Positions 46,858 to 56,263 of a stretch of 64,000 bases of DNA are shown here, piece by piece (positions within the stretch are counted from its first letter, which is position 1; each line of letters starts with the position of its first letter). A model generated the notes under the pieces. It saw only the letters and a program-made list of their open reading frames with translations, did not search any database and was not told the origin of the DNA. The position numbers and the translations under genes were made by a program. Source of the stretch: Clostridium sp. JN-1. Its GTDB lineage: Bacteria > Bacillota > Clostridia > Clostridiales > Clostridiaceae. Where the stretch lies: contig NZ_CP033465.1 in the NCBI RefSeq assembly GCF_003718715.1, positions 496,001 to 560,000 of the forward strand, given 5' to 3'.

Positions 46858-47451
46858 CTATAAATTACATATATTCATGGATTCAAGGACATCTTTAGCA
46901 CATTTAGCTATTAATTTATGTCCAAGTGGAGTTGGGTGTATTCCATCTATATATAATTCTTCAGGAAATTTATTTTTTAAACTTAACTCAAAGCATTTTT
47001 GAAAGTCTATATAATTAATGCTGTTTTTATTACAAAAATTTATGATCCAATTTCTGCAGGAGGATTGAATTGAATTTATGTTTTCATAATTTATGCTGCT
47101 GCTCCATCTTTCTTTTGCAATTGAAGGGTTTAAGAGAGGTTCTATCCCAATTATAGGAATTATATTGTGCTGCGAGGATTCCTTTACCAATTCGCTTAAA
47201 TTTGATGTTACTGAGCTTAAACTTCTATTACACATGAAATCATTAGATCCTCCCATTATGATGACATAGTCCGGCGAATTTCCTATTATATCTTCATAAG
47301 ATCTAGAAAGCATTCCTGCAGTTGTATCACCATTTACTCCTTTATTTATTAAATCTATATCCAATTCTGACTTGAGTAATTGAACCCAGGAATTTCTTTT
47401 AGATACACCATATCCAAATGTGAGACTATCACCTATACATACAAGTTTCAC
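46858..47451 (-). CDS. SGNH/GDSL-family hydrolase
   Basis: 197 residues, a single-domain esterase/lipase of the SGNH superfamily, without a signal peptide. Block I is VCIGDSLTFGYG (Ser ~9), block II has NKGVNGDTTAGM, block III IMGGSNDF (Asn), and block V YIDGIHPTPLGH (Asp and His). AGAGAGATGA lies just upstream on the minus strand. It probably acts on small esters or acyl groups; the substrate is unknown. It faces away from the pur operon. Confidence 0.88.
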   Translation of the reverse strand: MKLVCIGDSLTFGYGVSKRNSWVQLLKSELDIDLINKGVNGDTTAGMLSRSYEDIIGNSPDYVIIMGGSNDFMCNRSLSSVTSNLSELVKESSQHNIIPIIGIEPLLNPSIAKERWSSSINYENINSIQSSCRNWIINFCNKNSINYIDFQKCFELSLKNKFPEELYIDGIHPTPLGHKLIAKCAKDVLESMNICNL

Positions 47452-47710
47452 AAATAATCATCTCTCTTTCCATAAAATAAATGTTTAAAGGTTACTATAT
47501 ATTTGGTTTATATAACAATTATATTATAAATCGAAAAATAAAGGTATATTATAACTTAAAAAAATAATGTTTTGTACAGTACGAACAATATAATATAAAA
47601 CAAGTATTTAATATTTATATATACGAATATTTTTTAATTTAATCATTAAAACATATTGATATTTTCACAGCACTATGCTAACATATGTATATAAGATAAC
47701 TGAATAAGTC
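47452..47710. promoter_or_regulatory. Divergent region between SGNH hydrolase and the pur riboswitch
   Basis: The AT-rich gap holds an imperfect dyad ATGTTTTGTAC-A-GTACGAACAAT (47568-47590) whose right half contains CGAACAAT, resembling the core of a Bacillus PurR box. The pur promoter TTGATA (47656-47661)-N17-TAACAT (47679-47684) has an extended TGn at 47676-47678. No gene is seen. Confidence 0.5.
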
Positions 47711-47778
47711 ATCCATATAATCCTAATAATATGGTTTGGGAGTTTCTACAGGTTAACCGTAAATTACTTACTATGGAT
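47711..47778 (+). promoter_or_regulatory. Guanine-class purine riboswitch upstream of purE
   Basis: P1 is perfect: ATCCATA (47711-47717) with TATGGAT (47772-47778). Core elements TATAATCC, loop 2 TAATATGG, TTTCTAC and loop 3 CCGTAAAT are present. C47771 is at the position-74 equivalent (ACTATG), predicting guanine specificity. The canonical C at the first base pair of P3 is replaced by A, with a complementary T opposite. It controls the pur operon. Confidence 0.93.
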
Positions 47779-47791
47779 CTGAATTGATTAA

Positions 47792-47821
47792 AAATACAGA
47801 ATTATTTTGCTGTATCTTTTA
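47792..47821 (+). terminator. First hairpin-terminator after the pur riboswitch
   Basis: ATACAG pairs with CTGTAT around a ten-base AT-rich loop and is followed by CTTTT. A short but plausible terminator in the riboswitch expression platform. Confidence 0.55.
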
Positions 47822-47834
47822 TAGAATGTATAAA

Positions 47835-47873
47835 TTTCACTAATCGGATTCTCCATACCATAGTGGAATTTTT
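47835..47873 (+). terminator. Second terminator between riboswitch and purE
   Basis: TTTCACTA (47835-47842) pairs with TAGTGGAA (47861-47868) (one wobble), followed by five Ts. It lies 47 bases before purE and is probably the guanine-dependent terminator, or acts with the first one. Confidence 0.65.
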
Positions 47874-47919
47874 GTTATTTACAGAATTTTTCATTACATT
47901 ATACAAGGAGGAATAATAA

Positions 47920-48396
47920 ATGAAAGTAGCCATTATTTTTGGAAGTAAGTCAGATACTGAAAAGATGAGAGGCGCAGCTAATGCACTAAAAGAATTCGAT
48001 ATAAAGTATGATGCATACATACTTTCCGCACACAGAGTTCCAGAAAAGCTTATTGAAGTTATAAGTAAAATAAATATGGAATGTGATTGTATAATAGCAG
48101 GAGCAGGTTTAGCAGCTCACCTTCCTGGAGTTGTTGCATCTCATACAACTTTGCCGGTTATAGGGGTTCCTATAAATGCTGCCTTAGGTGGAATGGATGC
48201 ACTGCTGTCAATGGTACAAATGCCTAAGTCAATTCCAGTTGCAGCAGTAGGTATTGATAATAGTTATAATGCTGGTATGCTTGCCACCGAGATGCTATCT
48301 TTAAAATATCCTGAGATTAAAGAAAAGCTTATAGAATTTAGAAAAAATATGAAAGAAAAATTTATAAGAGACAATCAAGAAGGGGTGGAATTATAA
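47920..48396 (+). CDS. purE: 5-(carboxyamino)imidazole ribonucleotide mutase, class I PurE
   Basis: PurE converts N5-CAIR to CAIR in purine synthesis. 158 residues; [31 protein letters not shown] (substrate-binding SAHR) and [14 protein letters not shown] are the family motifs. AAGGAGGAA precedes the ATG. No purK follows in the operon, so N5-CAIR must come from an enzyme encoded elsewhere or the window's strain uses another route. It is the first gene of purECFMNHD, behind the guanine riboswitch. Confidence 0.98.
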   Translation: MKVAIIFGSKSDTEKMRGAANALKEFDIKYDAYILSAHRVPEKLIEVISKINMECDCIIAGAGLAAHLPGVVASHTTLPVIGVPINAALGGMDALLSMVQMPKSIPVAAVGIDNSYNAGMLATEMLSLKYPEIKEKLIEFRKNMKEKFIRDNQEGVEL

Positions 48397-48397
48397 A

Positions 48398-49105
48398 ATG
48401 GAAAAAAGAGAATTATTATATGAAGGAAAAGCTAAGAAAGTTTATGCTGCAGATGACAAGGACAAAGTAATAATATATTATAAAGATGATGCAACTGCAT
48501 TTAACGGAGGGAAAAAGGGACAAATATCAGATAAAGGCGTTTTGAATAATTCTATAACATCTATGTTATTTGAACTTTTAGAGAAAAATGGAGTTGAAAC
48601 ACATTTTGAAAAGAAGTTAAGTGATAGAGAACAACTTTGTAAAAAGGTTGAAATAGTTCCACTTGAAGTTATAGTTAGAAATGTTGCAGCAGGAAGTATG
48701 GCTAAAAGATATGGTATAGCAGAAGGTACAGAGCTTAAAACTACTGTTTTTGAAATAAGTTATAAAAATGATGAATTAGGAGATCCACTTTTAAATGATT
48801 ATCATGCAGTAGCAATGGGAATAGCTACATTTGATGAGCTAAAAACTATTTATGAAATGACAGGAAAAATTAATGATATATTGAAGGAATTTTTCTTAAA
48901 ACAGGGAATAAAGTTAATAGACTTCAAACTTGAATTTGGAAAGTTTGATGGAAAAATAATTTTAGCAGATGAAATTTCACCTGATACTTGCAGGTTGTGG
49001 GATGCAAAAACTAATGAAAAATTGGATAAAGATAGATTTAGAAGAGATCTTGGTAATGTAAAAGAGGCATATGTAGAGATCTTAAACAGAATAAGCGGAA
49101 AATAA
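48398..49105 (+). CDS. purC: SAICAR synthase
   Basis: PurC joins CAIR and aspartate with ATP to make SAICAR. 235 residues, the canonical bacterial length. Motifs: [47 protein letters not shown] and [14 protein letters not shown]. The ATG begins one base after the purE stop, with AGGGGTGG inside the end of purE, so translation is likely coupled. Confidence 0.98.
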   Translation: MEKRELLYEGKAKKVYAADDKDKVIIYYKDDATAFNGGKKGQISDKGVLNNSITSMLFELLEKNGVETHFEKKLSDREQLCKKVEIVPLEVIVRNVAAGSMAKRYGIAEGTELKTTVFEISYKNDELGDPLLNDYHAVAMGIATFDELKTIYEMTGKINDILKEFFLKQGIKLIDFKLEFGKFDGKIILADEISPDTCRLWDAKTNEKLDKDRFRRDLGNVKEAYVEILNRISGK

Positions 49106-49154
49106 AATTTTATTATAAATATGATGGTGGATACAGAAAAGAGGAGAAGTTCTA

Positions 49155-50600
49155 ATGTGCAATTTCGATAAAAATGTTAATTTACCTTTGGGTGTGGAAG
49201 AATTTGAAGAAGATAAATTTAAAGATGAATGTGGTGTATTTGGAATTTTTTCTACAGAAGAAGATATTGATGCAGCATCAACGGTTTACTATGGATTATA
49301 TGCACTTCAACATAGAGGACAGGAAAGTGCCGGTATAGTTACATCGGATGGTAATGAACTAAATGTTTATAAAAATATGGGACTTGTATCTGATGTTTTC
49401 AATGAACAAATTATAAGAAGTTTAAAGGGAAAGTCAGCAATTGGTCATGTAAGGTATTCTACAACAGGAGCCAGCAGTATAAATAATGCACAGCCATTAC
49501 TAGTAAAATATAAGTTAGGCTCTATTGCAATTGCTCATAACGGGAATTTAGTAAATGCTGATGTAGTAAGAGAGCTGTTAGAAGAAGGCGGATGTGTTTT
49601 TCAAACATCTATTGATTCTGAAGTAATATTAAATCTTATAGCAAGAGGAGCTAAAAAAGGCATAGAAAGGGCAGTAGTAGATGCTATACAGGCGGTCAAG
49701 GGATCTTATGCAATTGTACTTCTTACTCAAGACAAACTTATAGGAGTTAGAGATCCTAATGGTATAAGACCTTTATGCATCGGAAAAATTAATAACAATT
49801 ATATACTTTCATCAGAAAGTTGTGCACTTGATTCAGTTGGTGCAGAATTTATACGTGATGTTGAACCGGGTGAAGTTGTAATCATAAGTAAAGATGGAAT
49901 AAAATCTATAAACTTTGCTGAAAAAACCAAGTGTGAAACTTGTTCATTTGAATATATATATTTTGCAAGACCAGATAGTACAATAGATGGAATAAATGTA
50001 TATGAATCTAGAATTAGAGCTGGTAAGAAGTTGTTTGAAGAATGTCCTGTAGATGCAGATATAGTTATAGGAGTGCCGGATTCAGGAATACCTGCTGCAG
50101 TTGGTTATGCAGAAGCATCAGGTATTCCATATGGTATCGGACTTATAAAAAACAAATATGTTGGAAGAACGTTTATATCTCCAACACAAGAAATGAGAGA
50201 AAGGGCTGTTTCTATAAAACTTAATCCTTTAAAAGTAAATATTGAAGGTAAAAGAGTTGTAATCGTAGATGATTCTATAGTAAGAGGAACTACTAGCAGA
50301 AAATTAGTTGAAATTTTGAGAAATGCTGGCGCAAAAGAAGTACATTTTAGAATATCATCTCCAATTGTAAAATATCCATGTTACTTTGGAATAGATACAC
50401 CTTATAGAAGCGGACTTATAGGTGCAAATGCTTCAGTTGAAGAGATAAATGAACAAATAGGAGCGGACAGTTTAGGTTATATAAGTATAGAGGGACTTTT
50501 GGAAACATTGAATGCCGATAAGGGATTTTGTATTGGATGTTTTAATGGAGTATATCCAGTATCTGCACCGATGGAGGTACCAAAGAATCATTTGAAATAA
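49155..50600 (+). CDS. purF: Amidophosphoribosyltransferase
   Basis: PurF makes phosphoribosylamine from PRPP and glutamine, the committed step. It carries an N-terminal propeptide ending before the nucleophile in DECGVFGIFS (Cys ~26), as in Bacillus. The Ntn amidotransferase domain has GLYALQHRGQESAG; the PRTase domain has RVVIVDDSIVRGTTSRK. Cysteines in KCETCSF and CIGCFNG fit the Gram-positive [4Fe-4S] cluster. 481 residues. GAGGAGAAG precedes the ATG. Confidence 0.98.
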   Translation: MCNFDKNVNLPLGVEEFEEDKFKDECGVFGIFSTEEDIDAASTVYYGLYALQHRGQESAGIVTSDGNELNVYKNMGLVSDVFNEQIIRSLKGKSAIGHVRYSTTGASSINNAQPLLVKYKLGSIAIAHNGNLVNADVVRELLEEGGCVFQTSIDSEVILNLIARGAKKGIERAVVDAIQAVKGSYAIVLLTQDKLIGVRDPNGIRPLCIGKINNNYILSSESCALDSVGAEFIRDVEPGEVVIISKDGIKSINFAEKTKCETCSFEYIYFARPDSTIDGINVYESRIRAGKKLFEECPVDADIVIGVPDSGIPAAVGYAEASGIPYGIGLIKNKYVGRTFISPTQEMRERAVSIKLNPLKVNIEGKRVVIVDDSIVRGTTSRKLVEILRNAGAKEVHFRISSPIVKYPCYFGIDTPYRSGLIGANASVEEINEQIGADSLGYISIEGLLETLNADKGFCIGCFNGVYPVSAPMEVPKNHLK

Positions 50601-50642
50601 TCAATTTGCATCTTAGAATTTAAAATAAAAGGCGGTGGCTTT

Positions 50643-51638
50643 GTGATAACATATAAAGATTCTGGAGTTAATATAGAAGAAGGATATAAATCTGTAGACA
50701 TTATAAAGAACCATGCATCAAAAACATTTATACCTGGAGTTATGAATAACTTAGGAAGTTTTGCAGGAATGTTTGAACTTGGAAATTTTAAGAATCCAGT
50801 ATTGGTTTCAGGTACAGATGGTGTTGGAACAAAATTAGATATAGCTTTTAAAACTAAAAAGTATGATACAGTTGGTATTGATTGTGTTGCCATGTGTGTA
50901 AATGATATTTTGTGTAATGGGGCAAAACCTATATTCTTTTTAGATTATTTAGCTTGTGGAAAATTGGATGCAGAAGTAGCAGCAGATCTTGTTAAAGGAG
51001 TTTCAAATGGATGTATTCAAGCTGGATGTGCACTTATAGGCGGTGAAACAGCTGAAATGCCTGGATTTTATCCAGACGGAGAATATGATATAGCAGGTTT
51101 TTCAGTAGGAGTAATAGAAAAAGAAAAGATAATTGATGGAAGCAATATAAAAGAAGGTAATGTTTTAATTGGCATAGCTTCAAGCGGACCTCACAGCAAT
51201 GGATATTCACTTATAAGAAAAATTATAAAGGATTATGATGAAGAATTTAACGGCAAAAAGATAGGTGAAGTTTTACTTACACCAACTAAAATATATGTAA
51301 AGCCTGTTCTTAAACTGCTTGAAAGGTTTAAAATAAATGGAATGGCACACATAACAGGCGGCGGATTTTATGAAAATATACCAAGAATGTTTAAAGATGA
51401 TTTCACAGCTGTAATAGATAAAAATAGTTTCGAAGTTCCACAAATATTCAAACACATTATAAGCCTTGGCGTTGAAGAAGAGCATATGTTTAACACTTAC
51501 AACATGGGAATAGGATTTGTGCTGTGTGCTCAAAAAGAATCAGCAGATCAAATTATAGAGGAGCTATTTAGTATGGGGGAGACTGCATACAAAATTGGAT
51601 ATGTTGAAAAGGGAGACAAGAAAGTATGTTTAAAATAG
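50643..51638 (+). CDS. purM: Phosphoribosylformylglycinamidine cyclo-ligase (AIR synthase)
   Basis: PurM closes FGAM to AIR with ATP. 331 residues, family length. Motifs: TYKDSGVNIEEGYKSVD (start), LVSGTDGVGTKLDIAF, GGETAEMPGFY, and IASSGPHSNGYSLIRK. The start is GTG 50643 preceded by GGCGGTGG. Its last 13 bases overlap purN in another frame. The FGAM synthase (purL/purQ/purS) that supplies its substrate is not in the window. Confidence 0.98.
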   Translation: MITYKDSGVNIEEGYKSVDIIKNHASKTFIPGVMNNLGSFAGMFELGNFKNPVLVSGTDGVGTKLDIAFKTKKYDTVGIDCVAMCVNDILCNGAKPIFFLDYLACGKLDAEVAADLVKGVSNGCIQAGCALIGGETAEMPGFYPDGEYDIAGFSVGVIEKEKIIDGSNIKEGNVLIGIASSGPHSNGYSLIRKIIKDYDEEFNGKKIGEVLLTPTKIYVKPVLKLLERFKINGMAHITGGGFYENIPRMFKDDFTAVIDKNSFEVPQIFKHIISLGVEEEHMFNTYNMGIGFVLCAQKESADQIIEELFSMGETAYKIGYVEKGDKKVCLK

Positions 51639-52237
51639 CAGTATTAGTATCCGGCGGCGGAACTGATTTACAATCTATTATAGATGGTGTAAAGAGTGGA
51701 TATTTATCAAACTGCAGTATTGAACTTGTAATAAGTGATAGAGATGGAATTTATGCACTTGAGAGAGCCAAACAGAATAATATAAATACTTGTGTTGCTG
51801 CGAGAAAAGTATATAAAGATAAGTTATCAGATAAGATACTAGATATAATTTATGGAAAAGTTGATTTAATAGTTTGTGCTGGATGGCTCTCTATTTTAAA
51901 GGGTAATCTAATAGAAGCATTTAAAAATAAGATAATAAATATACATCCATCCTTAATTCCGTCTTTCTGTGGAAATGGAATGTATGGTATAAAAGTACAT
52001 CAAGCTGCAATTGACTATGGAGTAAAAGTATCAGGATGTACTGTACATTTTGTAGATAGTGGAACAGACAGCGGACCTATTATACTTCAAAAAACTGTGC
52101 CAGTTCTTTCAGATTATAGTGCAGAAGACCTTCAAAAAAGAATACTTGAGGAAGAACATAAGGCGCTTCCAGAAGCAGTGAAGTTGATTTCTGAAGGAAG
52201 AATTAAGGTTGTAGGTAGAAAAGTAATTATACTATAA
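51626..52237 (+). CDS. purN: Phosphoribosylglycinamide formyltransferase
   Basis: PurN transfers a formyl group from 10-formyl-THF to GAR. 203 residues. The family motifs [17 protein letters not shown] (in place of SGxGSN), the catalytic loop [17 protein letters not shown] (His and, further on, Asp) and [16 protein letters not shown] are present. It starts within the end of purM (13-base overlap), with the ribosome binding site AAGGGAGA in purM coding sequence. Confidence 0.97.
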   Translation: MFKIAVLVSGGGTDLQSIIDGVKSGYLSNCSIELVISDRDGIYALERAKQNNINTCVAARKVYKDKLSDKILDIIYGKVDLIVCAGWLSILKGNLIEAFKNKIINIHPSLIPSFCGNGMYGIKVHQAAIDYGVKVSGCTVHFVDSGTDSGPIILQKTVPVLSDYSAEDLQKRILEEEHKALPEAVKLISEGRIKVVGRKVIIL

Positions 52238-52254
52238 AAAATGGGGGTAATGAT

Positions 52255-53754
52255 ATGTTAAAGCGTGCTTTAATTAGTGTTTTTAATAAAAATGGTATAT
52301 TGGATTTAGCTAAATTTTTAGTGAAAAAAGATGTTGAAATAATATCAACTGGTGGTACATATAGATACCTTAAAGAAAATGGTATACCTGTAACTGAGGT
52401 TTCAGAAGTTACAGGATTTGATGAGATATTGGATGGAAGAGTAAAAACACTTCATCCTGTTATTCACGGCGGAATACTTGCAGTAAGAAATAATAAGGAG
52501 CATATGGAAACAATAAAAAAGAAGAATATAAAACCAATTGATATGGTAGTTGTAAATTTGTATCCTTTTTTTGAAAAAGTAAAAGAAGATTTGACATTCG
52601 ATGAAAAAATAGAATTTATAGATATAGGCGGACCTACTATGATAAGGGCTGCAGCTAAAAATTTTAAAGATGTCATAGTTTTAACTGATGTAAATGATTA
52701 TTCGAACATAATGAGTAAGATAGAGGAAAATGGAGAAGTTGATTTTGAAACAAGAAAGAAACTTGCAGGAAAAGTTTTCAATCTTATGTCAGCTTATGAT
52801 GCTGCTATAAGTAATTTCTTACTTGATGAAGAATATCCTGAGTACTTAACACTTTCTTATAAAAAATCAATGAAATTGAGATATGGTGAAAATCCACATC
52901 AAAGTGCAGCATATTACACAAATACTGTAGAAAAGGGTTCTATGAAGGATTTTGAACAATTAAATGGTAAGCAATTATCATACAACAATATAAAAGATAT
53001 GGATGTAGCATGGAAAGTTGTAAATGAATTTGATGAAATTGCATGCTGTGGAGTAAAACACAATTCACCTTGTGGAGCTGCTGTAGCTAAAAGCTTACAT
53101 GAAGCTTATGTAAAAACTTTTGAATGTGATAAGACTTCTATCTTTGGTGGAATAATAGCTGTAAATAAAAAATTGGATAAAGAAACAGCAGAAGAAATAG
53201 TAAAAATATTCTTAGAAATAGTTATAGCTCCTGATTTTGATGAAGATGCTTTAGAGATACTTAAAACAAAGAAAAATTTAAGAGTTATAAAATGTGATGT
53301 AAAACCATCATTAAAAATGGAATTGGTTAAAGTAGATGGAGGCATACTTATTCAATCTTCTGATGACAAGTTGGCAGACGAAATTAAAGTTGTAACAGAA
53401 AAATCTCCTGCAGAAGAAGAAATTAAGGATTTAATATTTGGTATGAAAATATGTAAGTATGTTAAATCCAATGCAATTGTAGTAGTTAAAGATGGAATGG
53501 CAAAGGGAATAGGCGGGGGTCAAGTTAATAGAATATGGCCTGCATGTCAAGCTCTTGACAGAGCAGGTGATGGAGTAATACTTGCATCCGATGCATTTTT
53601 CCCATTTGATGATGTAGTAAAAGAATGTGCTAATCATGGAATAAAATCTATAATTCAACCAGGTGGATCTATAAGAGATAAAGATTCTATTGAAGAGTGC
53701 AACAAAAATGGTATATCAATGGTATTTACAGGTATGAGACACTTTAAACATTAA
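52255..53754 (+). CDS. purH: Bifunctional AICAR transformylase / IMP cyclohydrolase
   Basis: PurH performs the last two steps to IMP. The N-terminal IMP cyclohydrolase (~1-190) has [15 protein letters not shown] and [20 protein letters not shown]; the AICAR transformylase (~200-499) has [28 protein letters not shown] (catalytic Lys-His) and [12 protein letters not shown]. 499 residues, slightly short of the usual ~515 but with both domains. GGGGGT precedes the ATG. Confidence 0.98.
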   Translation: MLKRALISVFNKNGILDLAKFLVKKDVEIISTGGTYRYLKENGIPVTEVSEVTGFDEILDGRVKTLHPVIHGGILAVRNNKEHMETIKKKNIKPIDMVVVNLYPFFEKVKEDLTFDEKIEFIDIGGPTMIRAAAKNFKDVIVLTDVNDYSNIMSKIEENGEVDFETRKKLAGKVFNLMSAYDAAISNFLLDEEYPEYLTLSYKKSMKLRYGENPHQSAAYYTNTVEKGSMKDFEQLNGKQLSYNNIKDMDVAWKVVNEFDEIACCGVKHNSPCGAAVAKSLHEAYVKTFECDKTSIFGGIIAVNKKLDKETAEEIVKIFLEIVIAPDFDEDALEILKTKKNLRVIKCDVKPSLKMELVKVDGGILIQSSDDKLADEIKVVTEKSPAEEEIKDLIFGMKICKYVKSNAIVVVKDGMAKGIGGGQVNRIWPACQALDRAGDGVILASDAFFPFDDVVKECANHGIKSIIQPGGSIRDKDSIEECNKNGISMVFTGMRHFKH

Positions 53755-53771
53755 TAATAGGGGGCTATAAA

Positions 53772-55019
53772 ATGAAAGTATTAGTAGTTGGATCAGGCGG
53801 ACGTGAACATGCAATTGTATGGAAAATAGCTCAAAATACTAATGTAGAAAAAATTTACTGTGCACCTGGAAATGGCGGCACGGCATTAGAAGATAAATGT
53901 GAAAATGTAAATATAGAAGACAAACAAGAATTAGCTGAGTTTGTCGAAAAAAATAATATAGAACTTACTGTAGTTGGTCCTGAAGTATATCTTACGGATG
54001 GTATAGTTGATGAATTTAAAAAAAGAGGCTTAAGAATTTTTGGACCTTCTAAAGAAGCAGCAAAACTTGAGGGCAGTAAGGCATATTCAAAAACTTTTAT
54101 GGAAAAGTATGGTGTTAAGACGGCAAGTTATGAAGTTTTTGAAGATAGAGATAAGGCTTTAGAGTATTTGAAAAAATGTGAATATCCAATAGTAATAAAG
54201 GCAGATGGATTGGCTGCTGGAAAAGGTGTAGTTATATGTGAGGACTATACACAAGCAAAATCCACTATAGATGATTTTATGATAAATGATATATTCAAAG
54301 GATCCGGTAAGAAGGTAGTTATAGAAGAATTTTTAGAGGGACCAGAAGCATCTATACTTTCTATAACGGATGGAAACATCATAATACCATTTATGTCTGC
54401 TAAAGATCATAAACAAATATATGATGGCGGGAAAGGCCCTAATACAGGAGGAATGGGTGCTGTATCACCTAATCCATATTGCAGCGAAGAAGTTTTAAAA
54501 GCATTTGAGAAAGATATAATGAATCCAACTTTAAAAGGAATAAAGACAGAAAAGTTTGATTATACAGGTATAATATTCTTTGGAATTATAATTACTAAAA
54601 AAGGACCATATCTTCTTGAATACAATGTTAGGTTTGGAGATCCAGAGACTCAAGCTGTTCTTCCGCTTATGAAAAGTGATCTTGTTGAACTCATAAATTC
54701 TGCTGTTGATAAAAAGTTGAGTTCATTTAATTTAGAATGGTATAAGGGAGCTTCATGCTGTGTAGTTGGTGCTTCCAAAGGATATCCTTTAAGTTACGAA
54801 GTTGGTTTTGAAATTGAAGGATTTAAAAATCCAAGCAGAGTGTTTGCTGCAGGAGTTAAGTATGACAGTGGAAAACTAAAGACAAGTGGTGGAAGAGTTT
54901 TATGCACACAAGCTTTTGGAAAAACGTTGGGAGAAGCAATTGACAAAGCTTATGAGAATTTAAAATTAGTTAATTTTAAAGGTATGTACTATAGAAAAGA
55001 TATAGGTAGATGTAATTAG
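53772..55019 (+). CDS. purD: Phosphoribosylamine-glycine ligase (GAR synthetase)
   Basis: PurD couples phosphoribosylamine to glycine with ATP. 415 residues. It is an ATP-grasp enzyme with VVGSGGREHAIVWKIAQ at the start, IVIKADGLAAGKGVVI, GKGPNTGGMGAVSPNPYC and the metal site LLEYNVRFGDPETQ. GGGG lies before the ATG. It is the final gene of purECFMNHD and is followed by a large terminator. Confidence 0.98.
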   Translation: MKVLVVGSGGREHAIVWKIAQNTNVEKIYCAPGNGGTALEDKCENVNIEDKQELAEFVEKNNIELTVVGPEVYLTDGIVDEFKKRGLRIFGPSKEAAKLEGSKAYSKTFMEKYGVKTASYEVFEDRDKALEYLKKCEYPIVIKADGLAAGKGVVICEDYTQAKSTIDDFMINDIFKGSGKKVVIEEFLEGPEASILSITDGNIIIPFMSAKDHKQIYDGGKGPNTGGMGAVSPNPYCSEEVLKAFEKDIMNPTLKGIKTEKFDYTGIIFFGIIITKKGPYLLEYNVRFGDPETQAVLPLMKSDLVELINSAVDKKLSSFNLEWYKGASCCVVGASKGYPLSYEVGFEIEGFKNPSRVFAAGVKYDSGKLKTSGGRVLCTQAFGKTLGEAIDKAYENLKLVNFKGMYYRKDIGRCN

Positions 55020-55053
55020 ATAAAAACCTCAATTAATATAACAATTTATGTGA

Positions 55054-55110
55054 AAGCATGATAAAAGGTTAAATTTTTGCTAACTTTAACTTTTTATTAT
55101 GCTTATTTTT
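55054..55110 (+). terminator. Terminator of the pur operon
   Basis: AAGCATGATAAAAGGTTAAA (55054-55073) pairs with TTTAACTTTTTATTATGCTT (55085-55104), nearly perfect, followed by ATTTTTT. Confidence 0.85.
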
Positions 55111-55236
55111 TGAAAATAAGTAAATGATTAAAGATAGACCATAAAAAAGTTATCATTATTTACACTTTATACACAAAAATAGTTTATAATAAACAAGTAA
55201 AGATTTTATATAATTATTTAGAAAGGTTGACTTTAT

Positions 55237-56250
55237 ATGAAAAAAGGGAGCAAGGTAAATGGTAAACGAAAAAGAAAAAAGAAAAGCTCATTTAGGATTG
55301 TAATGAAATTTATAGCTTATGAACTTTTAGTGTTTATTATAATAACTCCACTATTAGTATTTTATGGGCCTTTTGAAAATGTAAAGAGAACTATAGTTGG
55401 AACTGCTATGGCTACTTTTTCACATCAATATATAGCAACCACATTTTTGCCAAAAGATAAGATAGATGAGATATTAAATAGTGGAAAAGCAGCAGGTGTT
55501 TCAAGCAGCGAGGCACAAAATTTAGGTACTGTAAGTGTAAGTCATACAAGAGATAAGGAAATTGAAAGATATGATATATCTGATAGTAAGTTTACCGGTT
55601 ATATATTAGAAATAAAGGATCCAACTAGAATTAAAATAGGATATTCTAAGAGAATAGGAGAAGTTGGTGAAAGAACAAGTCAGATAGCTCAAGATAATGG
55701 AGCTGTTGCAGCTATAAATGGAGGAGGTTTTACTGATAAATCTGCTAATGGTAAGCTTTGGACTGGTACAGGAGCTTATCCAGAGGGAATAGTTATATCA
55801 AATGGGAAAGTTATTTATAGTGATGTAAAGCAAAATGAAGCAGTTAATGTAACCGCTTTTACTAAGGATGGCAAATTAATAGTAGGAGATCACACTTTAG
55901 GAGATTTATTAAATCAAGGCGTTGTTGAAGCTGTATCTTTTAGAAATAGTTTAGTTATAAATGGTAAACCTGTTGCTGTGCAGGACGAAGGTTTAAATCC
56001 TAGAACTGCAATAGGTCAGAAACAAGATGGAACTGTTATAATGCTTGTTATAGATGGAAGAAAAGGCTTAAAACCTGGAGCTTCACTTAGAGAAGTTCAA
56101 AATATACTAATTCAACAAGGAGTTGTAAATGCAAGTAACCTAGATGGAGGATCTTCATCTACTCTATATTTTAATGGAGAAGTTATAAATAATCCATGCG
56201 ATTGGAATGGAGAAAGAACAGTTGCAACAGCTATATATGTAAAACCATAG
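55237..56250 (+). CDS. Membrane-anchored NAGPA-type phosphodiester glycosidase
   Basis: 337 residues. A very basic N-terminus (KKGSKVNGKRKRKKK) precedes a membrane helix at ~26-45; the rest lies outside the cell. Residues ~150-337 form the NAGPA/DUF2233 domain (phosphodiester N-acetylglucosaminidase-like), with GAVAAINGGGFTD, AYPEGIVISNGKVIYSD and VVNASNLDGGSSSTLYFNG. Family members act on glycan phosphodiesters, for example in exopolysaccharide or wall polymers. GAAAGG precedes the ATG. It is paired with the next gene (13-base gap). Confidence 0.88.
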   Translation: MKKGSKVNGKRKRKKKSSFRIVMKFIAYELLVFIIITPLLVFYGPFENVKRTIVGTAMATFSHQYIATTFLPKDKIDEILNSGKAAGVSSSEAQNLGTVSVSHTRDKEIERYDISDSKFTGYILEIKDPTRIKIGYSKRIGEVGERTSQIAQDNGAVAAINGGGFTDKSANGKLWTGTGAYPEGIVISNGKVIYSDVKQNEAVNVTAFTKDGKLIVGDHTLGDLLNQGVVEAVSFRNSLVINGKPVAVQDEGLNPRTAIGQKQDGTVIMLVIDGRKGLKPGASLREVQNILIQQGVVNASNLDGGSSSTLYFNGEVINNPCDWNGERTVATAIYVKP

Positions 56251-56263
56251 AGGAGAATGTGAT

